Positions 9,208 to 17,208 of a stretch of DNA of 64,000 nucleotides are shown one piece after another. The notes beneath the pieces were generated by a model that made no database searches, had not been told where the DNA came from, and saw only the letters and a program-made list of their open reading frames with translations. Position 1 is the first letter of the stretch; the number at the start of each line of letters is the position of its first letter. Both the position numbers and the translations under genes were made by a program. The stretch covers positions 1 to 64,000 of the forward strand of contig BJHH01000006.1 in the NCBI GenBank assembly GCA_014192065.1, read 5' to 3'. The stretch is from Gemmatimonadota bacterium. GTDB taxonomy: Bacteria; Gemmatimonadota; Gemmatimonadetes; Gemmatimonadales; Gemmatimonadaceae.

Positions 9208-10182
9208 CTACGGTTCGTCGCGCAGGATCTGCTTGAGTGACGTCATCGAGAGATTGCCGCCGCACATCACGATCGCCACGCGCTGGCCGGCGAGTTTCGG
9301 AGCCAGCGTGCGGAGCCCGGCGAGTCCAGCCGCGCCGGCGCCCTCCGGCACGTTGTGGGTGATGCGGATGAGGTCGCGGACCCCTTCGTACATCGCACCC
9401 TCGGTCACGGTCACGAAATCGGCCAGTCCGGACTTCAGCGCATCGAACGTGAGTTCGTACGCCGACCCTGTCGCGATTCCCTCAGCAAATGTGTCGATCG
9501 GCATCCCCGTGAGCCGTTGGCCGGTGCGCCATGATTCGTACTGCGCTGGAGCCCCTTCGGCGCCCACAGCATAGACCTTCAATTGCGGCGCTCGCTCGGC
9601 CACGACGGTGAGGGCGCCGACGGCCTGCGACCCGCCGCCGAGCGCAATGACGATCGCGTCGATCGACGGTTCCTGCTCGAGTATTTCGAGGGTCATGGTA
9701 CCCGCGCCGGCGATGACGTGCGGATTATTTGTCGAGTGCACCAGCGTCATGCCGCGTTCAGCGCGAATGCGGCCGCAGTGGGCGATCGTTTCCTCGTAGT
9801 TCGCACCGGTCTCGATGAGTTCCGCGCCGAGCGCGCGGATCGACGCGTTCTTTTCCGGGTTATTGCCGACCGGAACGCAGATCGCAACTGGCACGCCGAG
9901 CAGCTTCCCGGCGTACGCGACGCCCTGGCCGTGGTTGCCCGTGCTGGCGCCGATCGCGCCGCGCGCCCGTTCGTCGGCGGTGAGTGCCGTCATTACTGAA
10001 ACACCGTTCCGGATCTTGAAGCTTTGGGTCGGATGGTGGTTTTCATGTTTCACCCAGACGCGGATCCCGTGGCCGACCAGCTCGTTGAGGAGCGGGTACT
10101 CACGCAACGGGGTCGGCGTGAGGAATGGGCTTAGGCGCTCGCGGGCAGCGAGGACGTCGGCATACGAAATCGGATTGGCCAT
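9208..10182 (-). CDS. PLP-dependent threonine/serine dehydratase (fold type II)
   Basis: This cytosolic enzyme converts Thr to 2-oxobutyrate (or Ser to pyruvate) and ammonia. The PLP Lys is Lys56 in QSFKIRNG. STGNHGQG (about 80-87) binds the PLP ring region and GGGSQA (182-187) the phosphate. CGGNLSM is near the C-terminus. At 324 residues it lacks the ACT-like regulatory domain of biosynthetic IlvA, so it resembles catabolic TdcB-type dehydratases or serine racemases. It is transcribed against its neighbours, wedged between xerC and hslV: only 3 bp separate its stop from the xerC stop, and 92 bp separate its start from hslV. Confidence 0.85.
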   Translation of the reverse strand: MANPISYADVLAARERLSPFLTPTPLREYPLLNELVGHGIRVWVKHENHHPTQSFKIRNGVSVMTALTADERARGAIGASTGNHGQGVAYAGKLLGVPVAICVPVGNNPEKNASIRALGAELIETGANYEETIAHCGRIRAERGMTLVHSTNNPHVIAGAGTMTLEILEQEPSIDAIVIALGGGSQAVGALTVVAERAPQLKVYAVGAEGAPAQYESWRTGQRLTGMPIDTFAEGIATGSAYELTFDALKSGLADFVTVTEGAMYEGVRDLIRITHNVPEGAGAAGLAGLRTLAPKLAGQRVAIVMCGGNLSMTSLKQILRDEP

Positions 10183-10274
10183 CTGCGGATCTTGGCCGGC
10201 AGGCGCCTAGCCGTCAACCGCCTCCGAGAGTGAGTGGGAAGCCGTCGACCCCCCGCGGACGTTAGCTTTCGGGC

Positions 10275-10814
10275 ATGCAACAGTTCCACGCCACTACGAT
10301 TCTTTGCGTCCGCCGCGACGGGAAAGTCGCTATCGCGGGCGATGGGCAGGTCACCTTCGGCGAGATCGTCGTCAAGTCGAACGCGGTCAAGGTGCGGCTG
10401 CTGAAGGGCGGGACGGTCGTGGCCGGATTCGCTGGCGCGGTAGCCGACGCATTCACGCTCTTCGACCGGTTTGAGGAAAAACTCGACCGCTTTCCCGACA
10501 ATCTGCCGCGAGCAGCCGTCGAGCTCGCCAAGGAATGGCGGTCCGACCGCGTGCTGCGGCGGCTCGAGGCGCAACTCATTGTCGCCGACTCCACGAATGG
10601 GTTCGTGCTTTCTGGCAGCGGCGAAGTCATCGAGCCAGAAGACGGCGTCATCGCCATCGGTTCGGGCGGGGCCTACGCCCAGGCGGCCGCCCGTGCCCTG
10701 TTGCGCGAGACCCAACTCACGCCGCGCGAGATCGTACAGAAGGCGCTGACCATTGCCGGCGAAATCTGCATTTTCTCGAACACCAACATCACGGTCATCG
10801 AACCCGAACGCTGA
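10275..10814 (+). CDS. hslV: ATP-dependent protease peptidase subunit HslV
   Basis: HslV forms the proteolytic double ring of the HslUV protease in the cytosol. The 179-residue product has the family core [15 protein letters not shown] and the [14 protein letters not shown] stretch near the end. The nucleophile should be Thr7 of the pair TT after MQQFHA, exposed by removing a short propeptide. The ATG at 10275 is the first start and gives this six-residue propeptide. hslU follows 37 bp later in the same direction, so the pair is an operon. Confidence 0.94.
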   Translation: MQQFHATTILCVRRDGKVAIAGDGQVTFGEIVVKSNAVKVRLLKGGTVVAGFAGAVADAFTLFDRFEEKLDRFPDNLPRAAVELAKEWRSDRVLRRLEAQLIVADSTNGFVLSGSGEVIEPEDGVIAIGSGGAYAQAAARALLRETQLTPREIVQKALTIAGEICIFSNTNITVIEPER

Positions 10815-10851
10815 AACACGGGCTTCGGCGCCGTTGTAATTTCCACGACTC

Positions 10852-12312
10852 ATGACCACCAACCGCACCGAACAGGCGCTCGCCCGTCTCGCCGACCTGA
10901 CGCCGAAGAAAATCGTCGCCGAGCTGGACCGGTACATCATCGGTCAGGCCGACGCGAAGAAGGCGGTGGCTATTGCGCTCCGCAACCGGTGGCGCCGCCA
11001 GCGGGCGCCGGAGTCGATCCGCGACGAAATCGCGCCAAACAACATCATCCTCATCGGTCCGACCGGCGTGGGCAAGACGGAGATCGCGCGGCGGCTCGCG
11101 AAGCTGACCGGCGCGCCGTTCATCAAAGTCGAAGCGTCGAAGTTCACCGAAGTCGGCTATGTGGGGCGCGACGTCGAGGGGATGGTGCGCGATCTGGTTG
11201 AGAGCGCCATCGATCTCGTCCGCAACGAACGTGAACAGGAGGTCGAGGATCTCGCCCACGACCGCGTAGACGACCGGTTACTCGACCTGCTGCTTCCGGC
11301 TCCGACCGACCAGAAGCCCGCGCAGGCCGGCGCCGAGCGCGCCGCCACGGAGCGCGTGTTCATCGCCTCGAGCGAAGGGAGTGTCAGCGCCGAGGAGGAC
11401 GCCGAGCAGGACGCCGTGCGCGACCGGCACAAGCGCACACGCGACAAGCTCAAGCAGCTGCTCCTCGATGGGCAGCTTGAGCAGCGTGAGGTCGAAATCG
11501 AAGTCACTCAGCACGCGCCGCAGATGTTGGACATGGGCGGGCAGGGGGGCGCACCAGATTCGATCGCCAGCATCGGCGAGATGCTTTCGGAGCTGATGCC
11601 GAAGCGCAAGAAGCCGCGGACGGTGACCGTTGCCGAAGCGCGGCGGCTGCTGCTCGACGAGGAATACGACAAGCTCATCAACCACGACGACGTCATTTCC
11701 GATGCGATGGAACGCGTCGAAAAACTCGGGATCATCTTCCTCGACGAAATCGACAAGATCGCGGGCGCCAAGGGGGAAATGGGCGGGCCCGACGTGTCAC
11801 GCGAAGGGGTGCAGCGCGACCTCCTGCCGATCGTTGAAGGCTCCAACGTGCCGACCAAGTACGGCATGGTGAAGACCGATCATGTGCTCTTCGTGGCCGC
11901 GGGGGCCTTTCACGTGTCGAAGCCAAGCGACCTCATTCCAGAGTTGCAGGGCCGGTTTCCAATTCGTGTCGAGCTCAAGTCGCTCACCGAAGCCGATTTC
12001 GTCCGGATCATGACGGAGCCGGAGAACGCGCTCACCAAGCAGTACGCCGCGCTTGTCGGCGCCGAGGGCGCGTCGCTCGAATTCACGGACGATGCGATCA
12101 CGGAGATTGCCAAAATGGCCGCGCAGGTCAACCAGAAGATGGAGAACATCGGCGCGCGCCGGCTGCACACCGTGATGACGACGTTGCTTGAGGACGTGAT
12201 GTACGAGCTGCCCGATCGTGGCACCGCGCCGATTAAAGTGGACGCGAAAGTGGTACGCGACCGATTGAAGGCGATTGCCGAAGACGAAGATCTGAGGAAG
12301 TACATCCTGTAG
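10852..12312 (+). CDS. hslU: ATP-dependent protease ATPase subunit HslU
   Basis: This AAA+ unfoldase feeds substrates to HslV. The 486-residue protein has Walker A GPTGVGKTE around residues 69-77, the pore-loop GYVG at 102-105, a charged intermediate domain between about 110 and 250, and Walker B IIFLDEID at 294-301. The C-terminal tail ends LRKYIL; in this family that tail docks into HslV and activates it. The ATG at 10852 follows hslV closely. The I-domain is somewhat Glu/Asp/Arg-rich and long, which is usual outside Proteobacteria. Confidence 0.95.
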   Translation: MTTNRTEQALARLADLTPKKIVAELDRYIIGQADAKKAVAIALRNRWRRQRAPESIRDEIAPNNIILIGPTGVGKTEIARRLAKLTGAPFIKVEASKFTEVGYVGRDVEGMVRDLVESAIDLVRNEREQEVEDLAHDRVDDRLLDLLLPAPTDQKPAQAGAERAATERVFIASSEGSVSAEEDAEQDAVRDRHKRTRDKLKQLLLDGQLEQREVEIEVTQHAPQMLDMGGQGGAPDSIASIGEMLSELMPKRKKPRTVTVAEARRLLLDEEYDKLINHDDVISDAMERVEKLGIIFLDEIDKIAGAKGEMGGPDVSREGVQRDLLPIVEGSNVPTKYGMVKTDHVLFVAAGAFHVSKPSDLIPELQGRFPIRVELKSLTEADFVRIMTEPENALTKQYAALVGAEGASLEFTDDAITEIAKMAAQVNQKMENIGARRLHTVMTTLLEDVMYELPDRGTAPIKVDAKVVRDRLKAIAEDEDLRKYIL

Positions 12313-12360
12313 GACTGCCCGTCATTGCGGGCGAACCGCGTGCCATCTGGAGGACGTGAC

Positions 12361-13632
12361 GTGACCGATCGGCTGTCGACGTTGTCGCAGGGACTGAAGG
12401 GATCTCTGATCCTCCGCATCGGAGCGGAGGTTCGCGATCTGATTGCAGCCGGCCAGCCGGTGTGCAATCTCTCCGTGGGAGATTTTGGACCATCGGAGTT
12501 TCAGGTCCCGTCGGTTCTCGCGAAGGGCGCCATGCGTCAGATCGAGGCAGGGGAGACCTACTATCCGGCCTCGAGCGGCATGCCCGAACTGCGCGGGGCC
12601 GTCGTTGCGTTCTACAAGAAATGGCTGGCGCTCGATATCCCCATCGACGGTGTGCTGATCGTCGCGGGCGGCCGTCCGACCATCTACGGTGCGTATCGTG
12701 CGCTGGTGAACCCAGGCGACCGGGTGGTCTATCCCACGCCGAGCTGGAGCAACGAGTACTACACGCCGATGGTCGGCGCGATCTCGGTCGAAGTGCCCTG
12801 CGGAGTCGAGACGGGGTTCCTGCCAACGGCTGCGGCGCTCGCGCCCGCGCTCAAAGGCGCGCGCCTGCTCGTCCTCAACTCGCCAATGAATCCGGCGGGT
12901 ACGGTGTTCACCGAGGAACAGCTCGGCGGCATTTGCGATGCGGTGCTCGCCGAAAACGCGCGACGCGGAGCGGGGGAGCGTCCGCTCTTTGTGTTGTTCG
13001 ACCAGATGTACTGGATGCTCACGTTCGGTGGCGCGAAGCACTTCACGCCGCCCGGTCTGCGGCCGGCGATGGCGCCGTACACGGTGTTCGTGGATGGCAT
13101 CTCGAAGTCGTTCGCCGCAACGGGTATGCGGGTAGGCTGGGCGGTCGGGCCAGTCGACGTGATCAAGGCGATGGGCGACCTCCTCGGGCACGTTGGTGCG
13201 TGGGCGCCGCGGGCGGAACAGCTCGCCGCGGCCGAGATGCTCGGTGACACGCAGGCAATCCGCGCGTTCCACGAGGCCGTGCTGCCGGCGATCGAGGAGC
13301 GGCTTTCTCTGCTCGCCGAGGGCATCGCCGAACTCAAGCGCGAAGGGTTCCCGGTGGATTCCACACCGCCGCGCGGTGCGATCTACCTCAGCGCGCAGTT
13401 CGCGCTCAACGGGCAGCAGGCGCCGGACGGTACGGTGCTGACGACCAACGAGGAGATCCGCCGCTATTTGCTCCACTCGGCGGGGCTCGCGATGGTACCG
13501 TTCCAAGCATTCGGCGCGCGCGACGAGACCGGGTGGTTCCGGCTCTCCGGCGGCGCGGTGTCGCCGGCAGACATCAGGGCGTTGATGCCGAGGCTGCGGG
13601 CGGCGCTACAGGCGCTGATCAAGAAGCGATAG
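12361..13632 (+). CDS. Class I/II aminotransferase
   Basis: This is a PLP-dependent aminotransferase of fold type I, 423 residues from the GTG at 12361. The GGAGG at 12349-12353 sits 7 nt before this start and decides it over an upstream in-frame TTG at 12325. The substrate loop LSVGDFGPSEF, the TYYPASSGMPELR stretch, NSPMNPAGTV and the PLP Lys249 in GISKSFAATGMRVGW are all present. The family includes aspartate, kynurenine and arogenate aminotransferases; the substrate cannot be read here. argF follows 23 bp downstream, so an amino-acid biosynthetic role fits. Confidence 0.85.
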   Translation: MTDRLSTLSQGLKGSLILRIGAEVRDLIAAGQPVCNLSVGDFGPSEFQVPSVLAKGAMRQIEAGETYYPASSGMPELRGAVVAFYKKWLALDIPIDGVLIVAGGRPTIYGAYRALVNPGDRVVYPTPSWSNEYYTPMVGAISVEVPCGVETGFLPTAAALAPALKGARLLVLNSPMNPAGTVFTEEQLGGICDAVLAENARRGAGERPLFVLFDQMYWMLTFGGAKHFTPPGLRPAMAPYTVFVDGISKSFAATGMRVGWAVGPVDVIKAMGDLLGHVGAWAPRAEQLAAAEMLGDTQAIRAFHEAVLPAIEERLSLLAEGIAELKREGFPVDSTPPRGAIYLSAQFALNGQQAPDGTVLTTNEEIRRYLLHSAGLAMVPFQAFGARDETGWFRLSGGAVSPADIRALMPRLRAALQALIKKR

Positions 13633-13655
13633 CGGACGCTAGATTTGCTTCCCTG

Positions 13656-14576
13656 ATGCGCTCCCACCGCGATTTTCTCACGATCCACGACTTCGCCAAG
13701 CCCGAACTTGACGGGCTCTTCGCGCTCGCCGCAGCGATGAAGTCGGGGCGCTATACCAAGCGCCCGCTCGCGGGAAAGACGCTGGCCATGATCTTTTCCA
13801 AGTCGTCCACGCGCACCCGCGTGTCGTTCGAGGTCGGCGCTTGGCAACTCGGTGCCTACTCGCTCTTTCTTTCGCCGCGCGACCTGCAGCTTGGGCGCGG
13901 CGAGCCGATCGCCGACACGGCGCGCGTCCTGTCGCGGATGTGCGACGGCATCATGATCCGCACCTTCGCGCACGATGAGGTCGACGAGTTCGCGCGTGCC
14001 GCCGATATTCCCGTGATTAACGGGCTGACCGACGCGCACCATCCGTGCCAGATCATGGCCGACCTCCTCACCGTCAACGAGTCGCTCGGGTCGTACGAGG
14101 GCAAACGCATTGCGTGGATCGGCGACGGCAACAACATGGCCAACTCGTGGCTCGACGCGGCCGCACGGCTTGGCTTCGAGCTGCGCCTCGCCTGCCCCGA
14201 GGGCTACGACCCCGATCCGCGCATGCTCGCCCGCGCCCGAGAGCATGGACAGGTCCTGCTCACTCGCGATCCGCTCGAAGCGGCCGACGGGGCGCACGTG
14301 GTGAACACCGATGTGTGGGCGTCCATGGGCCACGAGGAAGAGCAGAAGGTTCGGGAGCTGGCATTTACTGGCTACATCGTGGATGACCGCCTGATGGCGC
14401 GCACGGCCAAGGGGTCGATTTTTCTGCACTGCCTCCCCGCGCATCGTGGCGAGGAAGTTGCCGCGTCGGTGATCGACGGACCCCGGAGCCGCGTCTGGGA
14501 CGAAGCCGAGAACCGGCTGCACATCCAGAAGGCGATTATGGCGGCGTTGATGGGTGGCGAGCCGCTCGTGGCCTGA
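13656..14576 (+). CDS. argF: Ornithine carbamoyltransferase
   Basis: This enzyme makes citrulline from ornithine and carbamoyl phosphate in arginine synthesis. It has 306 residues from ATG 13656. The carbamoyl-phosphate motif SSTRTR is at about residues 47-52, HPCQ at 129-132, and HCLP at 258-261, whose Cys binds ornithine. The STRTR form argues for ornithine rather than acetylornithine or succinylornithine as substrate. The open frame extends upstream to 13533 inside the aminotransferase, but homology starts at MRSHRDFLTIHDF. It lies in line with the aminotransferase before it and the peroxiredoxin after it. Confidence 0.93.
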   Translation: MRSHRDFLTIHDFAKPELDGLFALAAAMKSGRYTKRPLAGKTLAMIFSKSSTRTRVSFEVGAWQLGAYSLFLSPRDLQLGRGEPIADTARVLSRMCDGIMIRTFAHDEVDEFARAADIPVINGLTDAHHPCQIMADLLTVNESLGSYEGKRIAWIGDGNNMANSWLDAAARLGFELRLACPEGYDPDPRMLARAREHGQVLLTRDPLEAADGAHVVNTDVWASMGHEEEQKVRELAFTGYIVDDRLMARTAKGSIFLHCLPAHRGEEVAASVIDGPRSRVWDEAENRLHIQKAIMAALMGGEPLVA

Positions 14577-14602
14577 GCGATCGGCCTGCTCGGTTCGTGC
14601 GA

Positions 14603-15076
14603 ATGACCTCCGTTCTCCGCGTCGGTGCGCTAGCGCCAGACTTCACCGTCACCACCGATACGGGTGAGTCGTTCACACTGAGCGACCTGCGTGGCCGTGT
14701 GCTGGTTCTGTACTTCTACCCCAAGGACAACACCGAAGGCTGCACCGCCGAGGCCTGCGAGTTCCGCGACCTTTTCCCGAAGTTCAAGCGGAACAAGGCC
14801 GTGGTGCTCGGCATCTCACCAGACTCCGCGCGCAAGCACGAAAACTTTCGGAAGAAATACAATCTTCCGTTCACGCTCCTGGCCGACGACGGGCATGTCG
14901 TCGCGGAGCGCTACGGACTCTGGATTGAGAAGCTATTCTGGGGTCGAAAGTACATGGGGGTCGCGCGCACCACGTACATCATCGGACCCGACGGCAGGAT
15001 CAAGATGATCTTTCCCAACGTGGAAATCACAGGACACGCCGAGGCCGTCGCCAGCGTGCTCAAGACGCTTGGCTAA
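14603..15076 (+). CDS. bcp: Thioredoxin-dependent peroxiredoxin, Bcp type
   Basis: This enzyme reduces peroxides in the cytosol. The 157-residue product has the peroxidatic Cys47 and the resolving Cys52 in EGCTAEACEF, the spacing of atypical two-Cys Bcp/PrxQ enzymes. The conserved YFYPKDNT precedes them, and the helix after it continues as usual. I chose ATG 14603; a GTG at 14597 adds two residues and cannot be excluded. It lies 26 bp after argF, so it may share a transcript. No regulatory site (for example for OxyR) is evident. Confidence 0.92.
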   Translation: MTSVLRVGALAPDFTVTTDTGESFTLSDLRGRVLVLYFYPKDNTEGCTAEACEFRDLFPKFKRNKAVVLGISPDSARKHENFRKKYNLPFTLLADDGHVVAERYGLWIEKLFWGRKYMGVARTTYIIGPDGRIKMIFPNVEITGHAEAVASVLKTLG

Positions 15077-15105
15077 CGCCGGCCGATCGCTGCGACGCGA
15101 GCTGT

Positions 15106-15705
15106 CTACATCTTCCCCATGAGCATGATGTGCGCCTTGGGCGTGCCGGGGAACATCACCCACGGGCCTGCCGGATTCGGCTTCACGCTCAGGCCGATGT
15201 CGGTGCCCGTCGAGCCGGGAACGTAGATCACACCGAGCGTGTTCGTGCCGGGCGCCACCTTGAGCGTCTTGGGGTCCCAGACGTCCTTGTTGCCCGTGAT
15301 CGAGTAGAGCGCGCCGGCTCGTGGCATCTTCAGCTTGCCGTCGGCGATCTCTTTGGTGCGAATCGAATCGACGTTCGCCTTGGCACCCATTTTCTCGCGG
15401 ATCTCTCGGCCGCGCGCCATGAAGGGCTCGAGCCCTTCGTGGTAGCAGGCGACATGGAAGTCGGGGCGCGACGGCCATAGGGCGAGGCAGATCATCCCGT
15501 TCGTGCCAGGCCGTAGCACCTCGAGCTTGTCCTTGACCTTGAACCCCATGATCATCGCGCCGTCGCGCATCTCGGCCGGCAACGGAAGCACCGCGGCCGC
15601 GATCTGTTCCGCGGTGGGTGGAAGCGTTCCGGCCTGCGCGCCTACTGCGGCGGAGGTGAACGCGAGGGCAAGAAGCGCGGCGGCTGGAATTAGGGTCGGA
15701 CGCAT
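15106..15705 (-). CDS. Secreted protein of unknown function
   Basis: I do not recognise the family. The 199-residue product starts MRPTLIPAAALLALAF and has a clear signal peptide ending near VGAQA, so it should be periplasmic. The mature part contains a possible single Cys pair (MICLALW and VACYHEG), two Gly/Pro-rich turns and no membrane span. The ATG at 15705 places the hydrophobic segment at the N-terminus; the longer frame to 15747 would bury it. It converges with bcp, with 29 bp between stops, and there is no obvious terminator hairpin there. Confidence 0.6.
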   Translation of the reverse strand: MRPTLIPAAALLALAFTSAAVGAQAGTLPPTAEQIAAAVLPLPAEMRDGAMIMGFKVKDKLEVLRPGTNGMICLALWPSRPDFHVACYHEGLEPFMARGREIREKMGAKANVDSIRTKEIADGKLKMPRAGALYSITGNKDVWDPKTLKVAPGTNTLGVIYVPGSTGTDIGLSVKPNPAGPWVMFPGTPKAHIMLMGKM

Positions 15706-16104
15706 GCGTGGTGAACTCGGTTGTGGGTTGGGCGCAGCGTTCAGCATAGGTGAATGGGATGCGATCGCGCCAGCCAGCGGACTGCTCTGATAAACCTGCC
15801 CGACGGCCTTCGTACGCAGCGATGAGGTGCCGCGCCTGCGCTACTCACCGGCCGACAGCGGATACGCCGCCGCGCACCAGAGATTTCCACACGCAAAGCG
15901 GCCGCGTGATCACTGTTGAGTTGGCGCTGGTGTCAGCTGAGTTTCTGTCTGCTTTGTGAGGCTAAGACCCTACCCAGCACCCCTGCCAGTTCGGCATATT
16001 GCGGCTTCGGGCTGGTGCGAGGCGGCGGTCGCCATTTCCCTCGCGCGTCACCCGTTCCACCTCACTGTTTCGTCCTTCGCCAGCTCCCGTCGCCACTCGC
16101 CAAA
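15706..16104. other. Gene-poor stretch before gcvT
   Basis: These 399 bp lie between the divergent secreted-protein gene and gcvT. Short plus-strand open frames here (from 15750 and 15916) have no recognisable content and run into gcvT. I looked for a glycine riboswitch because gcvT is downstream and found neither the paired aptamer core nor a terminator-like expression platform. It should hold the gcvT promoter and leader, but I cannot point to hexamers with confidence. Confidence 0.4.
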
Positions 16105-17202
16105 ATGACCGATCTCCAGCGCACCCCCCTCTACGACATCCACGTGGCATTGGGCGGCAAGATCGTGCCGTTCGCCGGCTTCGAAATGCCGGTTCAATAC
16201 CCCACCGGCATCACCGCCGAGCACAACGCGGTGCGGCAGAGCTGTGGCCTGTTCGATGTGAGCCACATGGGTGAGTTCATCATCACGGGTCCGCAGGCGG
16301 TGGACTTCGTGAACTCCGTCACCACCAACAACGTCGCGGCGCTCGGAATTGGCCAGGTGCATTACTCCGGCATCCTCAATGATCGCGGGACGTTCGAGGA
16401 CGACTGCCTCGTCTATCGCGCGGCGGATCATGTAATGATGGTCGTGAACGCGTCCAATAAAGACAAGGATTTCGCGCACATCTCCACGCAGGTGTCCAAG
16501 TTTGACTGCAAGCTCGAGGACATCAGCGACGATGTTGCACTGCTCGCGCTGCAGGGACCAAAGGCGCAGGAGATCCTCTCGCGCCACACCGACGTGCCGC
16601 TCGACGACATCAAGTACTACTGGTTCACGCGGGGCACGGTGGGCGGCGTGAAGAACGTGATCGTCGCACGCACCGGCTATACCGGCGAGGACGGCTTCGA
16701 GCTCTACTTCGATCCGGCGCACGCGGCCGACCTGTGGAAGCTCCTCACGAGTCAGGGCGACGTGACGCCGGCCGGGCTCGGCTGCCGCGACTCGCTGCGG
16801 CTCGAGATGGGTATGGCGCTTTACGGCAGTGACATCGACGACACCGTCACGCCGCTGGAGGCCAATTTGCAGTGGTTGGTGAAGATGAAGAAGGGCGAGT
16901 TCACTGGCCGCGCCGCGCTCGAGGCGCAGAAGACCGCTGGAATTCCGAAGAAGCTGGTGGCCTTCACCACGCTCGAGCGCACCTTCCCGCGCCACGGCTA
17001 TCCCGTGTTTGTGAATGGCGAGGCATGCGGCGAAGTGCGCAGCGGCACGATGAGTCCAAGCTGCGGCGGCGGCATCGGTACCGTGTATGTGCCCACCGCG
17101 CACGCCACGGTCGGGAATACGATTGAGATCGACATTCGCGGTAAACGCACCGTCGGAACGATCGTTGAGACGCCGTTCTGGAAGCATGGCACGCACCGCT
17201 AG
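16105..17202 (+). CDS. gcvT: Glycine cleavage system aminomethyltransferase (T protein)
   Basis: The T protein takes the aminomethyl group from lipoyl-H protein and makes methylene-tetrahydrofolate and ammonia. The 365-residue product starts MTDLQRTPLYDIHVALGGK. It has VPFAGFEMPVQYP, the SHMGE loop with the folate-contact region, RTGYTGEDGFELY, and CRDSLRLEMGMALYG, all family blocks. ATG 16105 is chosen because conservation begins there; the frame runs upstream to 15916 without similarity. gcvH and gcvP are not adjacent. The sigma-54 activator gene begins 6 bp after its stop, so the two are probably cotranscribed. Confidence 0.94.
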   Translation: MTDLQRTPLYDIHVALGGKIVPFAGFEMPVQYPTGITAEHNAVRQSCGLFDVSHMGEFIITGPQAVDFVNSVTTNNVAALGIGQVHYSGILNDRGTFEDDCLVYRAADHVMMVVNASNKDKDFAHISTQVSKFDCKLEDISDDVALLALQGPKAQEILSRHTDVPLDDIKYYWFTRGTVGGVKNVIVARTGYTGEDGFELYFDPAHAADLWKLLTSQGDVTPAGLGCRDSLRLEMGMALYGSDIDDTVTPLEANLQWLVKMKKGEFTGRAALEAQKTAGIPKKLVAFTTLERTFPRHGYPVFVNGEACGEVRSGTMSPSCGGGIGTVYVPTAHATVGNTIEIDIRGKRTVGTIVETPFWKHGTHR

Positions 17203-17208
17203 TTCGTC

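Noticed and set aside
15706-16104. Glycine riboswitch upstream of gcvT
   Set aside because: No tandem aptamer core or terminator-like platform could be found by eye.
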